Source: Nannocystis sp. (lineage in GTDB: Bacteria; Myxococcota_A; Polyangia; Nannocystales; Nannocystaceae). From it: 64,000 bases of DNA. A program made the translations under genes and the position numbers. The DNA lies in assembly GCA_016712315.1 (NCBI GenBank), contig JADJRG010000013.1, positions 1,834,001 through 1,898,000 on the forward strand, in the 5' to 3' direction. Positions 7,967 to 19,111 of this stretch are shown in pieces. Position 1 is the stretch's first letter. Each line of letters begins with the position of its first letter. The notes under the pieces are model-generated. The model searched no databases and was not told where the DNA came from. It saw nothing but the letters and a program-made list of their open reading frames with translations.

Positions 7967-9418
7967 ATGACCGAGCCGCAGAGCCCATCCACCGCGAGCC
8001 CGTCGCCCGCCCCCGGCGGCAAGACCAGCCCCGCGACCATCCTCCTCGGCGTCCTCGGCTTCGCCGCGACCCTCGCGCTCGGCTTCTACGGCGGCCGCTA
8101 TGTGCGCGAGACCTTCTTCGTGACCACGGAGCTCGAGCAGGGCGACCGCTACAAGGTCGGCCTGCGCGGTGATGAGCCGCAGATCGGCCCCGACGACGCG
8201 CTGGTCACGATCATCATCTTCTCGGACTTCCAGTGCCCCTTCTGCGGCAAGGCGGCGCCGGAGCTGCTCTCGGCGTACAAGTCGAACGACGAGGACGTGC
8301 GCCTGATCTTTAAGCACTACCCGCTGCCTGGCCACCAGAAGGCGGTCCCCGCGGCGAAGGCGGCCTGGGCGGCGCACCAGCAGGGAAAATTCTGGGAGAT
8401 GCACGACTGGCTCTTCGACCACAAGTCGAACCTCGACGGCGTGCAGGAGCACGTGAAGAAGCTCGGCCTCGACGTCGCCCGCTTCGAGCGCGATCGCGAC
8501 TCCGAAGGCGCGACGGCGGCGATCGACAGCGACCACCTCTCGGGCGGCAAGGCGGGCGCCTCCGGGACCCCCTATTTTATGGTTAACGGCCGCCCGTACA
8601 GCGGCATGCGGATCGCCAAGCAGTGGCGCGATATCATCGATCATGAGCGCAAGGCGGCGGAGGCGCTGGTCAAGTCCGGCACCCCGCGGGCGGAGGTGTA
8701 CGCGGCGCTGCTGAAGGACGCGAAGGAGACCAGGGGCGGCGGCGCGGCGGTCGGCGGCGCGCCGAGCAAGCGCCCGGCGGCCCGCGCGGACGGCCCCGAT
8801 CCGGCGAAGCGCTACCGCGTGCTCGCGGACGATCGCCCGCAAAAAGGCCCCGATGACGCGCTGATCACCATCGTCGAATTCTCGGACTTCCAGTGCCCCT
8901 TCTGCCGCCAGGTCAATGACACCCTCGCGATCATCTTGAACCGCTACGGCGCGGACGTGCGGCTGGTCTTCCGCCAGCGGCCGCTAAACTTCCACCGCGA
9001 GGCGCGGGGGGCGGCGAAGGCGGCGCTCGCGGCCGGTCGCCAGGGGAAATTTTGGGAGATGCACGACAAGCTCTTCGCCGAGCAGAAGACCCTCAACGCG
9101 GGCTCCTACAAGCTCTTCGCGGAGGTGCTGGGGCTCGACCTCGCGCGCTTTGAGTCGGACATGAACGACCCCGCGATCGAGGCGATGATCGGCGAGGATG
9201 AGGCGATCGCGGGCCGCTTCGGCGCCAACGGCACGCCGGCGTTCTTTATCAACGGTCGCCCGCTCTCTGGGGCGATGCCGGTCGACGCCTTCGTCGAGGT
9301 GATCGAAGAGGAGCTCACGGTCGCGCGAGCGCAGGTCGGCGAGGGGGTGCCCCGCGGCGAGGTGTTCGGGCGAGTGATGGCGGACGCGCTCGACTCGTTC
9401 GCTCCAAAGGCGCAATGA
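7967..9418 (+). CDS. membrane-anchored protein with two DsbA-like thioredoxin domains
   Basis: A 483-residue protein read from ATG 7967, chosen because AGGAG lies seven bases upstream; an in-frame GTG at 7886 would place the TTCTC tract inside the gene. It has a Pro/Ser-rich cytosolic start, one transmembrane helix at about residues 22-43, then two periplasmic DsbA-like modules with CPFC at 90-93 and 310-313. Both keep the FWEMHD helix motif and a Pro-containing loop (SGTPYFMVNG and NGTPAFFING). Unlike its two upstream paralogues it is held by a helix and not by a lipid. The stop codon overlaps the start of the TlpA-like gene by four bases (ATGA), so both are translated from one message. A thiol-disulfide role in the assembly of exported cytochromes or oxidase subunits is inferred from the surrounding genes. 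Confidence 0.86.
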   Translation: MTEPQSPSTASPSPAPGGKTSPATILLGVLGFAATLALGFYGGRYVRETFFVTTELEQGDRYKVGLRGDEPQIGPDDALVTIIIFSDFQCPFCGKAAPELLSAYKSNDEDVRLIFKHYPLPGHQKAVPAAKAAWAAHQQGKFWEMHDWLFDHKSNLDGVQEHVKKLGLDVARFERDRDSEGATAAIDSDHLSGGKAGASGTPYFMVNGRPYSGMRIAKQWRDIIDHERKAAEALVKSGTPRAEVYAALLKDAKETRGGGAAVGGAPSKRPAARADGPDPAKRYRVLADDRPQKGPDDALITIVEFSDFQCPFCRQVNDTLAIILNRYGADVRLVFRQRPLNFHREARGAAKAALAAGRQGKFWEMHDKLFAEQKTLNAGSYKLFAEVLGLDLARFESDMNDPAIEAMIGEDEAIAGRFGANGTPAFFINGRPLSGAMPVDAFVEVIEEELTVARAQVGEGVPRGEVFGRVMADALDSFAPKAQ

Positions 9419-10032
9419 GCGAGCGTGAACCCGCCACAGCGCCGCAGCCCGCGGCGCGCTACCCCGGCCTCGGCGTCGCCGCGCTGGTCGTCTTCGTCGC
9501 CGTCGGCGGCCTCTTGGTCTTCGGCTTCGCGGGGGCGCTGTGGCCGGCCGTTGAGGCGCAGAACGAGGCCGTGTGCCGGCCGCTGACCCCGGAGCCACGC
9601 AGCGGCCCGGCGCCGGCGTTGGTCGCTCAGGGGCTGGACGGCGCGCCCTTCGATCTCGGGTCGCTGCGCGGCAAGCTCGTGGTCTTGAACTTCTGGGCGA
9701 CCTGGTGCGAGCCCTGCGTCGGCGAGTGGCCGCAGCTCGACCGCCTGGCCGAGCGCTTCGCCGATCGCGATGATGTGGTCGTGGTCGCGGTGAGCATCGA
9801 CAAGTCGGTCGAGGAGATCGCGCCCTTCCTCGAGCGTATGTCGCTGACGGGCACGCGCGTGAAGGTCGTCTGGGACCCCACGCAGGTGGTGCACAACGCC
9901 TTCGGCTCGCAGAAGATCCCCGACACCTTCGTGGTCGGCCGCGACGGCTCGCTGCTGCAGGCGTACATCAACGTCCGCGACTGGGGCCGGCCGGCGGCCT
10001 ACCGCTGCATCGCCGCGCTCGCCGGCGGCTGA
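9415..10032 (+). CDS. TlpA/ResA-type membrane-anchored thioredoxin
   Basis: A 205-residue protein: a short cytosolic start, a transmembrane helix at about 19-42, then a thioredoxin-like domain of the AhpC/TSA-Redoxin type. FWATWCEPC puts the active CxxC at residues 98-101, and QKIPDTFVV supplies the cis-Pro. The WCxPC pattern with E in the second variable position is typical of TlpA, ResA and CcmG, which keep apocytochrome c haem-binding cysteines or CuA/Sco cysteines reduced in the periplasm. No CcmG or CcmH is found in the ccm operon further on, so this protein is a candidate to fill that reductant role. It overlaps the preceding DsbA-like gene by four bases. The gene after it is on the opposite strand, so the transcript probably ends in the 50-base gap. 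Confidence 0.86.
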   Translation: MSEREPATAPQPAARYPGLGVAALVVFVAVGGLLVFGFAGALWPAVEAQNEAVCRPLTPEPRSGPAPALVAQGLDGAPFDLGSLRGKLVVLNFWATWCEPCVGEWPQLDRLAERFADRDDVVVVAVSIDKSVEEIAPFLERMSLTGTRVKVVWDPTQVVHNAFGSQKIPDTFVVGRDGSLLQAYINVRDWGRPAAYRCIAALAGG

Positions 10033-10082
10033 GCGCCTCTTGATCGCAGAGATGTCCTTTGAGTCAGCTCGATGGTGAGGCG

Positions 10083-11015
10083 TCAGCGGGCCGCGAGCCA
10101 GGCGAACACGTCGTCGTAGAGCCGCTCCGCGGCGGGAGCGCCGAGGTGGCCGGCGCCGGCGAGCCAGCGGATCTCGAGGCCTCTCTTCTGCGCGCCCGCC
10201 CCCACGAGGGCCGAGAGGGCGGGTCGTACGGTCGCGGCGGGGATCATCGGGTCGCGCTCGGCGGCGGCGATGAGCGCGGGCAAGGCGAGCTCGCCGAGGC
10301 GCGGGCCGGCGCTCATCTCCGCGTGGTAGTCGTCGACGCTGGCGAAGCCGAAGCGAGGGACGACGGCGTAGCGATCCCACTCGCGGATCGTGGTGATCGC
10401 GGCGAGCTGGGCGAGCGGCGCGGGGGCGCGCCCGCGCTGGGCGACGTGGGCGTAGATCTCCTGGAGGCTGGTGAGCACGTGGCGGCGGTAGAGGCGCGCC
10501 TGCGGGCGGTCGATCGCGGCGCACGAGGCGGCCAGATCGAGGGGCGCGCAGAGGCTCGCGACGGCGCGTAGGCGGCGGTCGGGCGGCGCCAGGGCGAGGC
10601 GCAAGGTGACGTGGCCGCCGAGCGAGAAGCCCGCCACGTAGAGGCGGCGGTAGTGGGCGAGCGCTGGGCTCGCCAGGGCGGCGGCGAGGTCTGCGGTGAG
10701 GCCGGCGTGATAGAGGTCTTCGCCGCTGCGGTCGGCGCCGCGGAGCGCGAGGCGGAGGCTGCCGAGGCCGCGCTTGGCCGCGGCGCGCGCGGCCCGGATC
10801 ATGTAGTGGCTCTCGATCGTGCCCCCAAGTCCGTGGACGAGCAGCACCAGGCTTGCCCCCTCAGGTTGGTGGCGGAGGGCGCCGCGCAGGGTGATCGGGC
10901 CGAGCCGTGGATCGTCGACGGTCGTGGACCAAGGCGTCGAGGTCGGGGCAGGCGCGGGCAGCAATCGGTGGCGCAAGTTCGGCGCGATCGTCCAAAAATG
11001 GCCGCCGAAGTTCAT
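10083..11015 (-). CDS. alpha/beta hydrolase of the YheT type
   Basis: A 310-residue protein from ATG 11013-11015 (the open frame extends to 11108, but MNFGGHFWTIAPNL matches the usual beginning of the YheT/ABHD1-3 family and is preceded by AGGA). The oxyanion segment LLVHGLGG is at about 59-65, the nucleophile elbow GFSLGG puts the catalytic Ser at 131, an ERDPMIP segment near 252 should hold the acid, and AGAGHLGAP near 290 the His. Family members are carboxylesterases acting on medium-chain or acyl substrates; the natural substrate here is unknown. It is cytoplasmic. It faces the TlpA-like gene end to end and is divergent from the Cys-rich gene at 11160. Confidence 0.83.
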   Translation of the reverse strand: MNFGGHFWTIAPNLRHRLLPAPAPTSTPWSTTVDDPRLGPITLRGALRHQPEGASLVLLVHGLGGTIESHYMIRAARAAAKRGLGSLRLALRGADRSGEDLYHAGLTADLAAALASPALAHYRRLYVAGFSLGGHVTLRLALAPPDRRLRAVASLCAPLDLAASCAAIDRPQARLYRRHVLTSLQEIYAHVAQRGRAPAPLAQLAAITTIREWDRYAVVPRFGFASVDDYHAEMSAGPRLGELALPALIAAAERDPMIPAATVRPALSALVGAGAQKRGLEIRWLAGAGHLGAPAAERLYDDVFAWLAAR

Positions 11016-11122
11016 GTCCTGAGGATGCACGCGGCCTGCTGATGCGGAGACGCGGCGACGCGCGAGCTTCCACACGGAGGCTACTGGCGGACGTTTGGCT
11101 GCGACCAAACGTCACCGCGCCA

Positions 11123-11152
11123 TTGACCCTCACGAGAGCGGCGCGCTAGCTT
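11123..11152 (+). promoter_or_regulatory. possible promoter before the Cys-rich/ctaB operon
   Basis: TTGACC at 11123-11128 and TAGCTT at 11147-11152 are 18 bases apart. The GTG start chosen for the next gene is only eight bases further, so the message would have an extremely short leader. The match is moderate and no other support is visible. Confidence 0.33.
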
Positions 11153-11159
11153 GCGAGCC

Positions 11160-11627
11160 GTGAGCGAGGCCAAGAGCGCCGGTTGGCAGGGTCCGCGGCT
11201 CGCCGTCGTGATCGGCCTGATCGCCGCGGTGGTCGTCGCGATGGGCGTCTTCGCGACGGTCCGCTACAACGCCTCGGAGCGCTGGGTGCAGCGGGCGTTG
11301 TCGGAGTTGGAGGCGCGCGGCGCCGGCTTGGACGCGGAGGGCTGCGTCAGCGCGACGTTGGAGTGGCACAAGAATTGTGAGGCCACCAAGGTCCTCTGCG
11401 ATAACGCGGTCTCGATGGCGATGTTCCACTGCCTGCGCAAGCAGGATCGCGCGGCCGCGTGCAGCAGCATCGATCGCGCCGCGCCGACCGGCCAGTGGGT
11501 GTTCAAGCGCTGCGAGGCGCGCGGCACCCCGTGCAAGGTGATGAAGCAGTGCCCGTGCGCGCAGAGCTACCGGGCGCTCGACAGCTACTGCCGCACCGAC
11601 GGCGAAGCGGTGCAGGTGGAGCTCTGA
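11160..11627 (+). CDS. Cys-rich membrane-anchored protein upstream of ctaB
   Basis: About 155 residues from GTG 11160 (TTG 11151 would add three). An N-terminal transmembrane helix (RLAVVIGLIAAVVVAMGVFA) is followed by a periplasmic domain with ten cysteines, several as spaced pairs (GCV, NCE, LCD, HCL, ACS, RCE, PCK, QCPC, YCR). I do not recognise the family. The high and regular Cys content suggests either several disulfides or a metal-binding fold. Its stop overlaps the ctaB start (TGATG), so the two are translated together, and Sco and cytochrome c genes follow, which argues for a part in cytochrome oxidase assembly such as copper or haem handling. This function is inference from context only. 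It is also a likely client of the DsbA-like cluster. Confidence 0.66.
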   Translation: MSEAKSAGWQGPRLAVVIGLIAAVVVAMGVFATVRYNASERWVQRALSELEARGAGLDAEGCVSATLEWHKNCEATKVLCDNAVSMAMFHCLRKQDRAAACSSIDRAAPTGQWVFKRCEARGTPCKVMKQCPCAQSYRALDSYCRTDGEAVQVEL

Positions 11628-12502
11628 TGGCCGCGAAACCACCGCCCAGCGGCCGCGTCGTGCGTGACCTCGTCGAGCTCACCAAGCCCGGCGTGACGCG
11701 CATGTGCGCGCTCACCACCGCGGGCGGCGCGTGGCTGGCCCCAGGTTTTGAGTGGCTGCCGGCGCTCGCAGGTGTCCTTGGGGCCAGCCTCGCGGTCGCC
11801 TCGGCCTCGGCGTTCAACATGTGGTGGGAGCGCGCGAGCGACCCGCTGATGGCGCGCACGCGCGATCGCCCGCTCGCGGCCAAGCGCCTCGCGCCAGGGG
11901 CCGCGTTCGCCTTCGCGATGGGCCTCGCCGCGGTGTCGATGGTGGTGCTCGCGCTCGGCACGAACCTGCTCACGGCGGGCCTCGCCGCGCTCGCGATCGT
12001 CCTCTATGTGCTGGTGTATACGCCGCTCAAGTACCGCACGCCGCTCGCGTTGGTGATCGGCGCGGTGCCCGGCGCGGCCCCGCCGCTGCTCGGCTGGACG
12101 GCCGTCACTGGGCAGCTCGACCCCGGGGGCCTCGCGCTCTTCGCGATCCTGCTGTTTTGGCAGATGCCGCACTTCCTCGCGATCACGCTCTTCCGCAAGC
12201 AAGACTTCGCGCGGGTCGGGATCCGCTGCGTGCCGGTGGTGCGGGGCGATCGCGCGGCGAAGCTGCAAGCGATCGCGTGGGCGGTCGGTCTGGTGCCGGT
12301 CTCGATCTCGCCGACCTACCTCGGCGTCGCCGGGCCGCTCTACGGCGGCGTCGCGCTCGTCCTCAGCGCGGTGTTCCTCGGGTGGACGATCACCGGGCTC
12401 GGGCGAGATCGCGAGGCCCGCTGGGCTCGCTCGCTCTTCTTCGCGTCGCTCCTCTATCTCCCCGCCTTGATCGCCGCGCTGGCGGTCGATGCGGCCCTCT
12501 GA
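11627..12502 (+). CDS. ctaB: protohaem IX farnesyltransferase (haem O synthase)
   Basis: A 291-residue polytopic UbiA-family prenyltransferase that attaches a farnesyl group to haem B to make haem O, the precursor of haem A for the oxidase encoded at 24 kb. The first Asp-rich motif is seen as NMWWERASDPLMARTRDRP, the second conserved loop as YTPLKYRTP, and the CtaB-specific GAVPGAAPPLLGW and FWQMPHFLAI segments are all present. About nine transmembrane helices fit the length. The start is ATG 11627, overlapping the previous stop. No ctaA (haem A synthase) is seen in the window, so conversion to haem A would depend on a gene elsewhere. Confidence 0.95.
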   Translation: MAAKPPPSGRVVRDLVELTKPGVTRMCALTTAGGAWLAPGFEWLPALAGVLGASLAVASASAFNMWWERASDPLMARTRDRPLAAKRLAPGAAFAFAMGLAAVSMVVLALGTNLLTAGLAALAIVLYVLVYTPLKYRTPLALVIGAVPGAAPPLLGWTAVTGQLDPGGLALFAILLFWQMPHFLAITLFRKQDFARVGIRCVPVVRGDRAAKLQAIAWAVGLVPVSISPTYLGVAGPLYGGVALVLSAVFLGWTITGLGRDREARWARSLFFASLLYLPALIAALAVDAAL

Positions 12503-12529
12503 TCCGCCGCAGGCGGAGGTTCTAGCGCT

Positions 12530-13228
12530 TTGACCGATGCAGCCAACCAGGGCGGGCGCCAAGCCGGCGCTGCGCCGCCGATCGAGGAGCGAGGGTGGTT
12601 CTTGCGGCTCTTCCTCCGCTACCCCTTCGTCGTCTTCTTCCTCCTCGGCGTCATCGTGATCACGGTGATGCGCCCGTTGACCCGGCACGAGCCGGAGGCG
12701 CCGCCCGTCCTCTACACCATCCCCGACTTCCAGATCGTCGACCAAGACGGGCGGCCCTTCGACCGCGCGGCGATGGCCGGCAAGGTGTGGGTGGTCGGCT
12801 TCATGTTCACGAGCTGTCCGAGCATCTGCCCCAAGATCTCGCGGGCGATGCTGGATCTGCAGCACAAGTTCGACGCCTTTGAGATCGACGCCCACCTGCT
12901 CAGCGTCTCCGTCGACCCCGAGACCGATGAGCCCGCGGTCCTGAAGCGCTACGCCGAGGGCCTCGGCGTCGATCCGGCGCGCTGGCGCTTCGTCACCGGC
13001 TCGCGGCCGGCGATGGAGGCGCTCGTGGTCGGGGGCTTCAAGCAGGCGATGGACAAACAAGCGCCGGCGGATGGGGCGACCATGTACGATATCGCTCATA
13101 CCAGCAAATTGGTGCTGGTCGACGCGGAGGGCGGGGTCCGTGGCTTCTACAGCATCGACGAGCTCGGCCTCGACGAGCTCTACCACCGCACGCAGCACGT
13201 GCTCCGCGACATGAGGCGCCGGCGATGA
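12530..13228 (+). CDS. SCO1/SenC-family copper chaperone (first copy)
   Basis: A 232-residue protein starting at TTG 12530. One transmembrane helix at about 31-47 anchors a periplasmic thioredoxin-like domain. The copper site is intact: FTSCPSICPK gives the CxxxCP pair at Cys96 and Cys100, and the distal ligand His190 is in YDIAHTSKLVLVD. Sco proteins deliver copper to the CuA centre of oxidase subunit II and may reduce its cysteines. It follows ctaB by 27 bases and overlaps the cytochrome c gene by four (ATGA). A second Sco gene with a different motif lies at 22.3 kb, so this organism carries two within 10 kb. Confidence 0.92.
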   Translation: MTDAANQGGRQAGAAPPIEERGWFLRLFLRYPFVVFFLLGVIVITVMRPLTRHEPEAPPVLYTIPDFQIVDQDGRPFDRAAMAGKVWVVGFMFTSCPSICPKISRAMLDLQHKFDAFEIDAHLLSVSVDPETDEPAVLKRYAEGLGVDPARWRFVTGSRPAMEALVVGGFKQAMDKQAPADGATMYDIAHTSKLVLVDAEGGVRGFYSIDELGLDELYHRTQHVLRDMRRRR

Positions 13229-13656
13229 GGGTCCGGTATGTCCTCCTGGTCATGTGCGGTCTGCTCGCGTCCGCGTGCGAGCCGAAGGCGCCGGCGTTCA
13301 CGGAGGCGCTGGTGCTCGGCGGCGTGCGGATCGAGGCGACCGAGCTGAGCCGCGGGCAAGAGCTTTATATGAGGCACTGCGCGTCCTGCCACGGCGTCGA
13401 TGGCAGCGGTCGCGGGCCCGCCGCGCGCCATATCCAGCCGGGCCCGCGAGACTTCCGTACCGGCAGCTTTGCCCATAAGTCGACGCCTGGGGATGATCTC
13501 CCGACCGACGCAGATCTCCTCCGCGTCCTTAAGAAAGGCGTGCCCGATCGCGGTATGCCGCCGTGGGGAGCGATGCAGGAGGTCGACCTTCGTGCGCTCG
13601 CCAACTTCATCAAGACCTTCTCGCCGCGCTGGCGCACCAGCGTGCGAGAGGAGTGA
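13225..13656 (+). CDS. monohaem cytochrome c lipoprotein
   Basis: A 143-residue exported protein with a lipobox ending at Cys18 (LASAC). A single haem c site CASCH is at residues 52-56 and the probable axial Met is 111 in DRGMPPWG, the normal arrangement of class I cytochrome c. The C-terminal helix LANFIKTF is also typical. It is tied to the membrane and should shuttle electrons in the periplasm, most simply between alternative complex III and the caa3 oxidase encoded downstream. It overlaps the Sco gene by four bases (ATGA) and is the last gene before the act operon. Confidence 0.92.
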   Translation: MRVRYVLLVMCGLLASACEPKAPAFTEALVLGGVRIEATELSRGQELYMRHCASCHGVDGSGRGPAARHIQPGPRDFRTGSFAHKSTPGDDLPTDADLLRVLKKGVPDRGMPPWGAMQEVDLRALANFIKTFSPRWRTSVREE

Positions 13657-13837
13657 GTTATGTCCAAACACCCGCGAGCACCGCGTCGGACTGTCCCTAC
13701 GTGTCTGACCCCGCGAGGCCTCAACTCTGGGGCTGCGCACGCGCGCGCGAACGAGCGAGCGAGCGCACCACATACGACGACTATCACTGGCGCTGATTTT
13801 ACCGTTTGGGGCTGGCTGACGGCCCTCAGCGGACAGT

Positions 13838-13865
13838 TGCGACCTGGACACAGCGCTGGTAGGGT
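13838..13865 (+). promoter_or_regulatory. possible promoter of the act operon in the 276-base gap
   Basis: The gap 13657-13932 has lower GC than its surroundings and separates the cytochrome c gene from actA. TTGCGA (13838-13843) and TAGGGT (13860-13865) are 16 bases apart, about 70 bases before the actA start. This is a moderate match to a housekeeping promoter. An 88-codon open frame in the gap (13660-13926) has no protein-like features. I see no terminator there. Confidence 0.35.
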
Positions 13866-13932
13866 GCGCGCCAACGCAGCGCCTTGGACGCATCCACTTC
13901 CAGAATGGCTCTCCGAAAGTAGGTGAAGTGAC

Positions 13933-14583
13933 GTGCCGGCCATCTTTCCTCGCTGGACCAACAATATTCCGCTTGTAGTCGCCCTCGCTGGCCCCGTCGT
14001 GGGCGCTGGGCTGGTCGGCGGCGTTTGGTATTTCTTCTCGCCGAAGTTCACCGATGTGGGCTATCGCCCGGTCCAGCCGGTGCCGTTCAGCCACAAGCTG
14101 CACGCCGGGGACATGGGCATGGACTGCCGCTACTGCCACAACACGGTGGAGCGGGCGGCGCACGCCGCGATCCCAGCGACCCAGACCTGCATGAACTGCC
14201 ATAAGGACCTGGTCAAGACGGACAGCCCGAAGCTGAAGCTCATCCGCGACAGCTACGAGAGCGACCAGCCGGTCCCGTGGATCCGCGTCCATCAGCTCCC
14301 CGACTACGCCTACTTCGACCACCGGCCCCACTTGGCCGCGGGCGTCGGCTGCGCGAGCTGCCACGGGCGGATCGATCAGATGGCTGTGGTGCAGATGTCG
14401 CAGCCGCTGTCGATGGGCTGGTGCCTCGACTGCCACCGCGATCCCGAGCCGAACCTCCGGCCTCTCGATCAGATCACCAATATGGCTTGGGACTCGGCGC
14501 TGGAGAAGTACGACCCGAAGGCCGACAGCGCCCGAGTGCGCGCCGTAAATCCGCCCGAGCACTGCTCCGGGTGTCACCGCTAG
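13933..14583 (+). CDS. actA: alternative complex III subunit ActA, pentahaem cytochrome c
   Basis: A 216-residue protein with an N-terminal transmembrane helix (about 12-34) and five CxxCH haem sites: 65-69, 86-90, 140-144, 164-168 and 211-215. Five haems and one anchor match ActA of alternative complex III, the quinol:cytochrome c oxidoreductase that replaces the bc1 complex in several phyla. ActA carries electrons from the iron-sulfur part of ActB to the monohaem subunit ActE. The start is GTG 13933. It opens a six-gene act operon in the standard order A-B-C-D-E-F. Confidence 0.95.
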   Translation: MPAIFPRWTNNIPLVVALAGPVVGAGLVGGVWYFFSPKFTDVGYRPVQPVPFSHKLHAGDMGMDCRYCHNTVERAAHAAIPATQTCMNCHKDLVKTDSPKLKLIRDSYESDQPVPWIRVHQLPDYAYFDHRPHLAAGVGCASCHGRIDQMAVVQMSQPLSMGWCLDCHRDPEPNLRPLDQITNMAWDSALEKYDPKADSARVRAVNPPEHCSGCHR

Positions 14584-14617
14584 GCATGCCAGGTACGGGT
14601 AAGAACGGGTACGAACG

Positions 14618-17707
<3,090 letters not shown>

Positions 17708-17710
17708 GCC

Positions 17711-19111
17711 ATGGCTGCTTTTAAGGACGAACTCGATCCGATCTCAGGGCGTAAAGTCCTGGTCGAGAACAACCTGACCTTCGCGCAGGTCACGGACGCC
17801 GTGGCCGCGCCGATCGAGGCCCCGAGCGCGCGCTGGTGGGCGTTCTTCCTCGTCTCCGTGTCGATGCTCGGGGTCCTGGTGGTCTCGCTCGGCTGGCTGT
17901 TCTGGGAGGGCGTCGGCATCTGGGGCCTCAACAACCCGGTCGCGTGGGGTTGGGCGATCGTCAACTTCGTCTTCTGGGTCGGCATCGGCCACGCCGGGAC
18001 GCTGATCTCCGCGGTGCTCTTCCTGTTCCGCCAGAAGTGGCGGACCTCGATCAACCGCGCCTCGGAGGCGATGACCATCTTCGCGGTCATCTGCGCGCTG
18101 CTCTTCCCGACGGTGCACGCCGGCCGGCCGTGGGTGCTCTACTGGACCCTGCCGCTGCCCAACCAGATGGGCATGTGGCCGAACTTCCGCTCGCCGCTGC
18201 TCTGGGACGTGTTCGCCGTCTCGACGTACTTCACGGTCTCGCTGCTGTTCTGGTACGTCGGCCTGATCCCCGACCTCGCGACGATGCGTGACCGGGCGAA
18301 GTCGACCGTGCGTCGGGTCGCCTACGGCGCGTTCGCGCTCGGCTGGCGCGGCTCGACCCGCCACTGGCTCCACTACGAGAAGGCGTACCTGATCCTCGCC
18401 GGCATCGCGACGCCGCTGGTGCTCTCGGTGCACACGATCGTGTCCTTCGACTTCGCGGTGTCGCAGCTCCCAGGCTGGCACACCACGATCTTCCCGCCCT
18501 ACTTCGTCGCAGGCGCGATCTTCTCCGGCTTCGGCATGGTGCTCACCCTGCTGGTGCCGCTGCGCAAGTGGTTCCGGCTCGAGGCGCTGATCACCATCAA
18601 GCACCTCGAGAACATGGCGAAGATCATCCTCGTGACCGGCATGATGGTCGGTTACGCGTACGGCATGGAGTTCTTCATCGCCTGGTACTCGGGCAACCCC
18701 TACGAGCAGTACGCCTTCGCCAACCGCGCCTTCGGCGACTACTGGTGGGCGTACTGGACGATGGTGAGCTGCAACGTGATCTCGCCGCAGCTCTTCTGGT
18801 TCAAGGCGGTCCGCCGCAGCCCGCTGGCGCTCTTCATCATCTCGATCTTCGTGAACATCGGGATGTGGTTCGAGCGCTTCGTCATCACGGTGACCTCGCT
18901 GCACCACGACTTCCTGCCCTCGTCGTGGGACTACTACTCGCCGACGATCTGGGACGTGTCGACGCTGATCGGCTCCTTCGGCCTCTTCTTCACCCTCTTC
19001 TGCCTCTTCGTCCGCTTCCTCCCGGTCATCGCCCTGGCCGAGGTCAAGAGCGTGATGCCGATCGCAGACCCTCACTACGGCGACCACGGGGACGGCCACC
19101 ACCATGAGTAA
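17711..19111 (+). CDS. actC: alternative complex III subunit ActC, NrfD/PsrC-like quinol-binding membrane protein
   Basis: A 466-residue polytopic protein with about ten transmembrane helices and the NrfD/PsrC layout. Recognisable conserved stretches include FWVGIGHAGTLISAVL early on, the FPTVHAGRPW loop, and HTIVSFDFAVSQLPGWHTTIFPPYFVAGAIFSG split over two helices, where polar and charged residues form the quinol pocket in solved structures. It oxidises menaquinol or ubiquinol near the periplasmic face and hands electrons to the FeS domain of ActB. The start ATG is three bases after the actB stop, and it overlaps actD by eight bases, indicating translational coupling. Confidence 0.95.
   Translation: MAAFKDELDPISGRKVLVENNLTFAQVTDAVAAPIEAPSARWWAFFLVSVSMLGVLVVSLGWLFWEGVGIWGLNNPVAWGWAIVNFVFWVGIGHAGTLISAVLFLFRQKWRTSINRASEAMTIFAVICALLFPTVHAGRPWVLYWTLPLPNQMGMWPNFRSPLLWDVFAVSTYFTVSLLFWYVGLIPDLATMRDRAKSTVRRVAYGAFALGWRGSTRHWLHYEKAYLILAGIATPLVLSVHTIVSFDFAVSQLPGWHTTIFPPYFVAGAIFSGFGMVLTLLVPLRKWFRLEALITIKHLENMAKIILVTGMMVGYAYGMEFFIAWYSGNPYEQYAFANRAFGDYWWAYWTMVSCNVISPQLFWFKAVRRSPLALFIISIFVNIGMWFERFVITVTSLHHDFLPSSWDYYSPTIWDVSTLIGSFGLFFTLFCLFVRFLPVIALAEVKSVMPIADPHYGDHGDGHHHE

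Noticed and set aside
5522..8842. A 1106-codon open frame on the minus strand
   Set aside because: It is antisense to the DsbA-like genes, has a composition of Arg/Leu/Val/Ala typical of reversed GC-rich codons, and shows no domain; the plus strand carries clear CxxC modules.
13660..13926. 88-codon open frame after the cytochrome c gene
   Set aside because: The product is rich in Arg, Ala, Thr and His without hydrophobic core or known motif, and codon positions show no GC3 bias; the region looks like an upstream regulatory gap.
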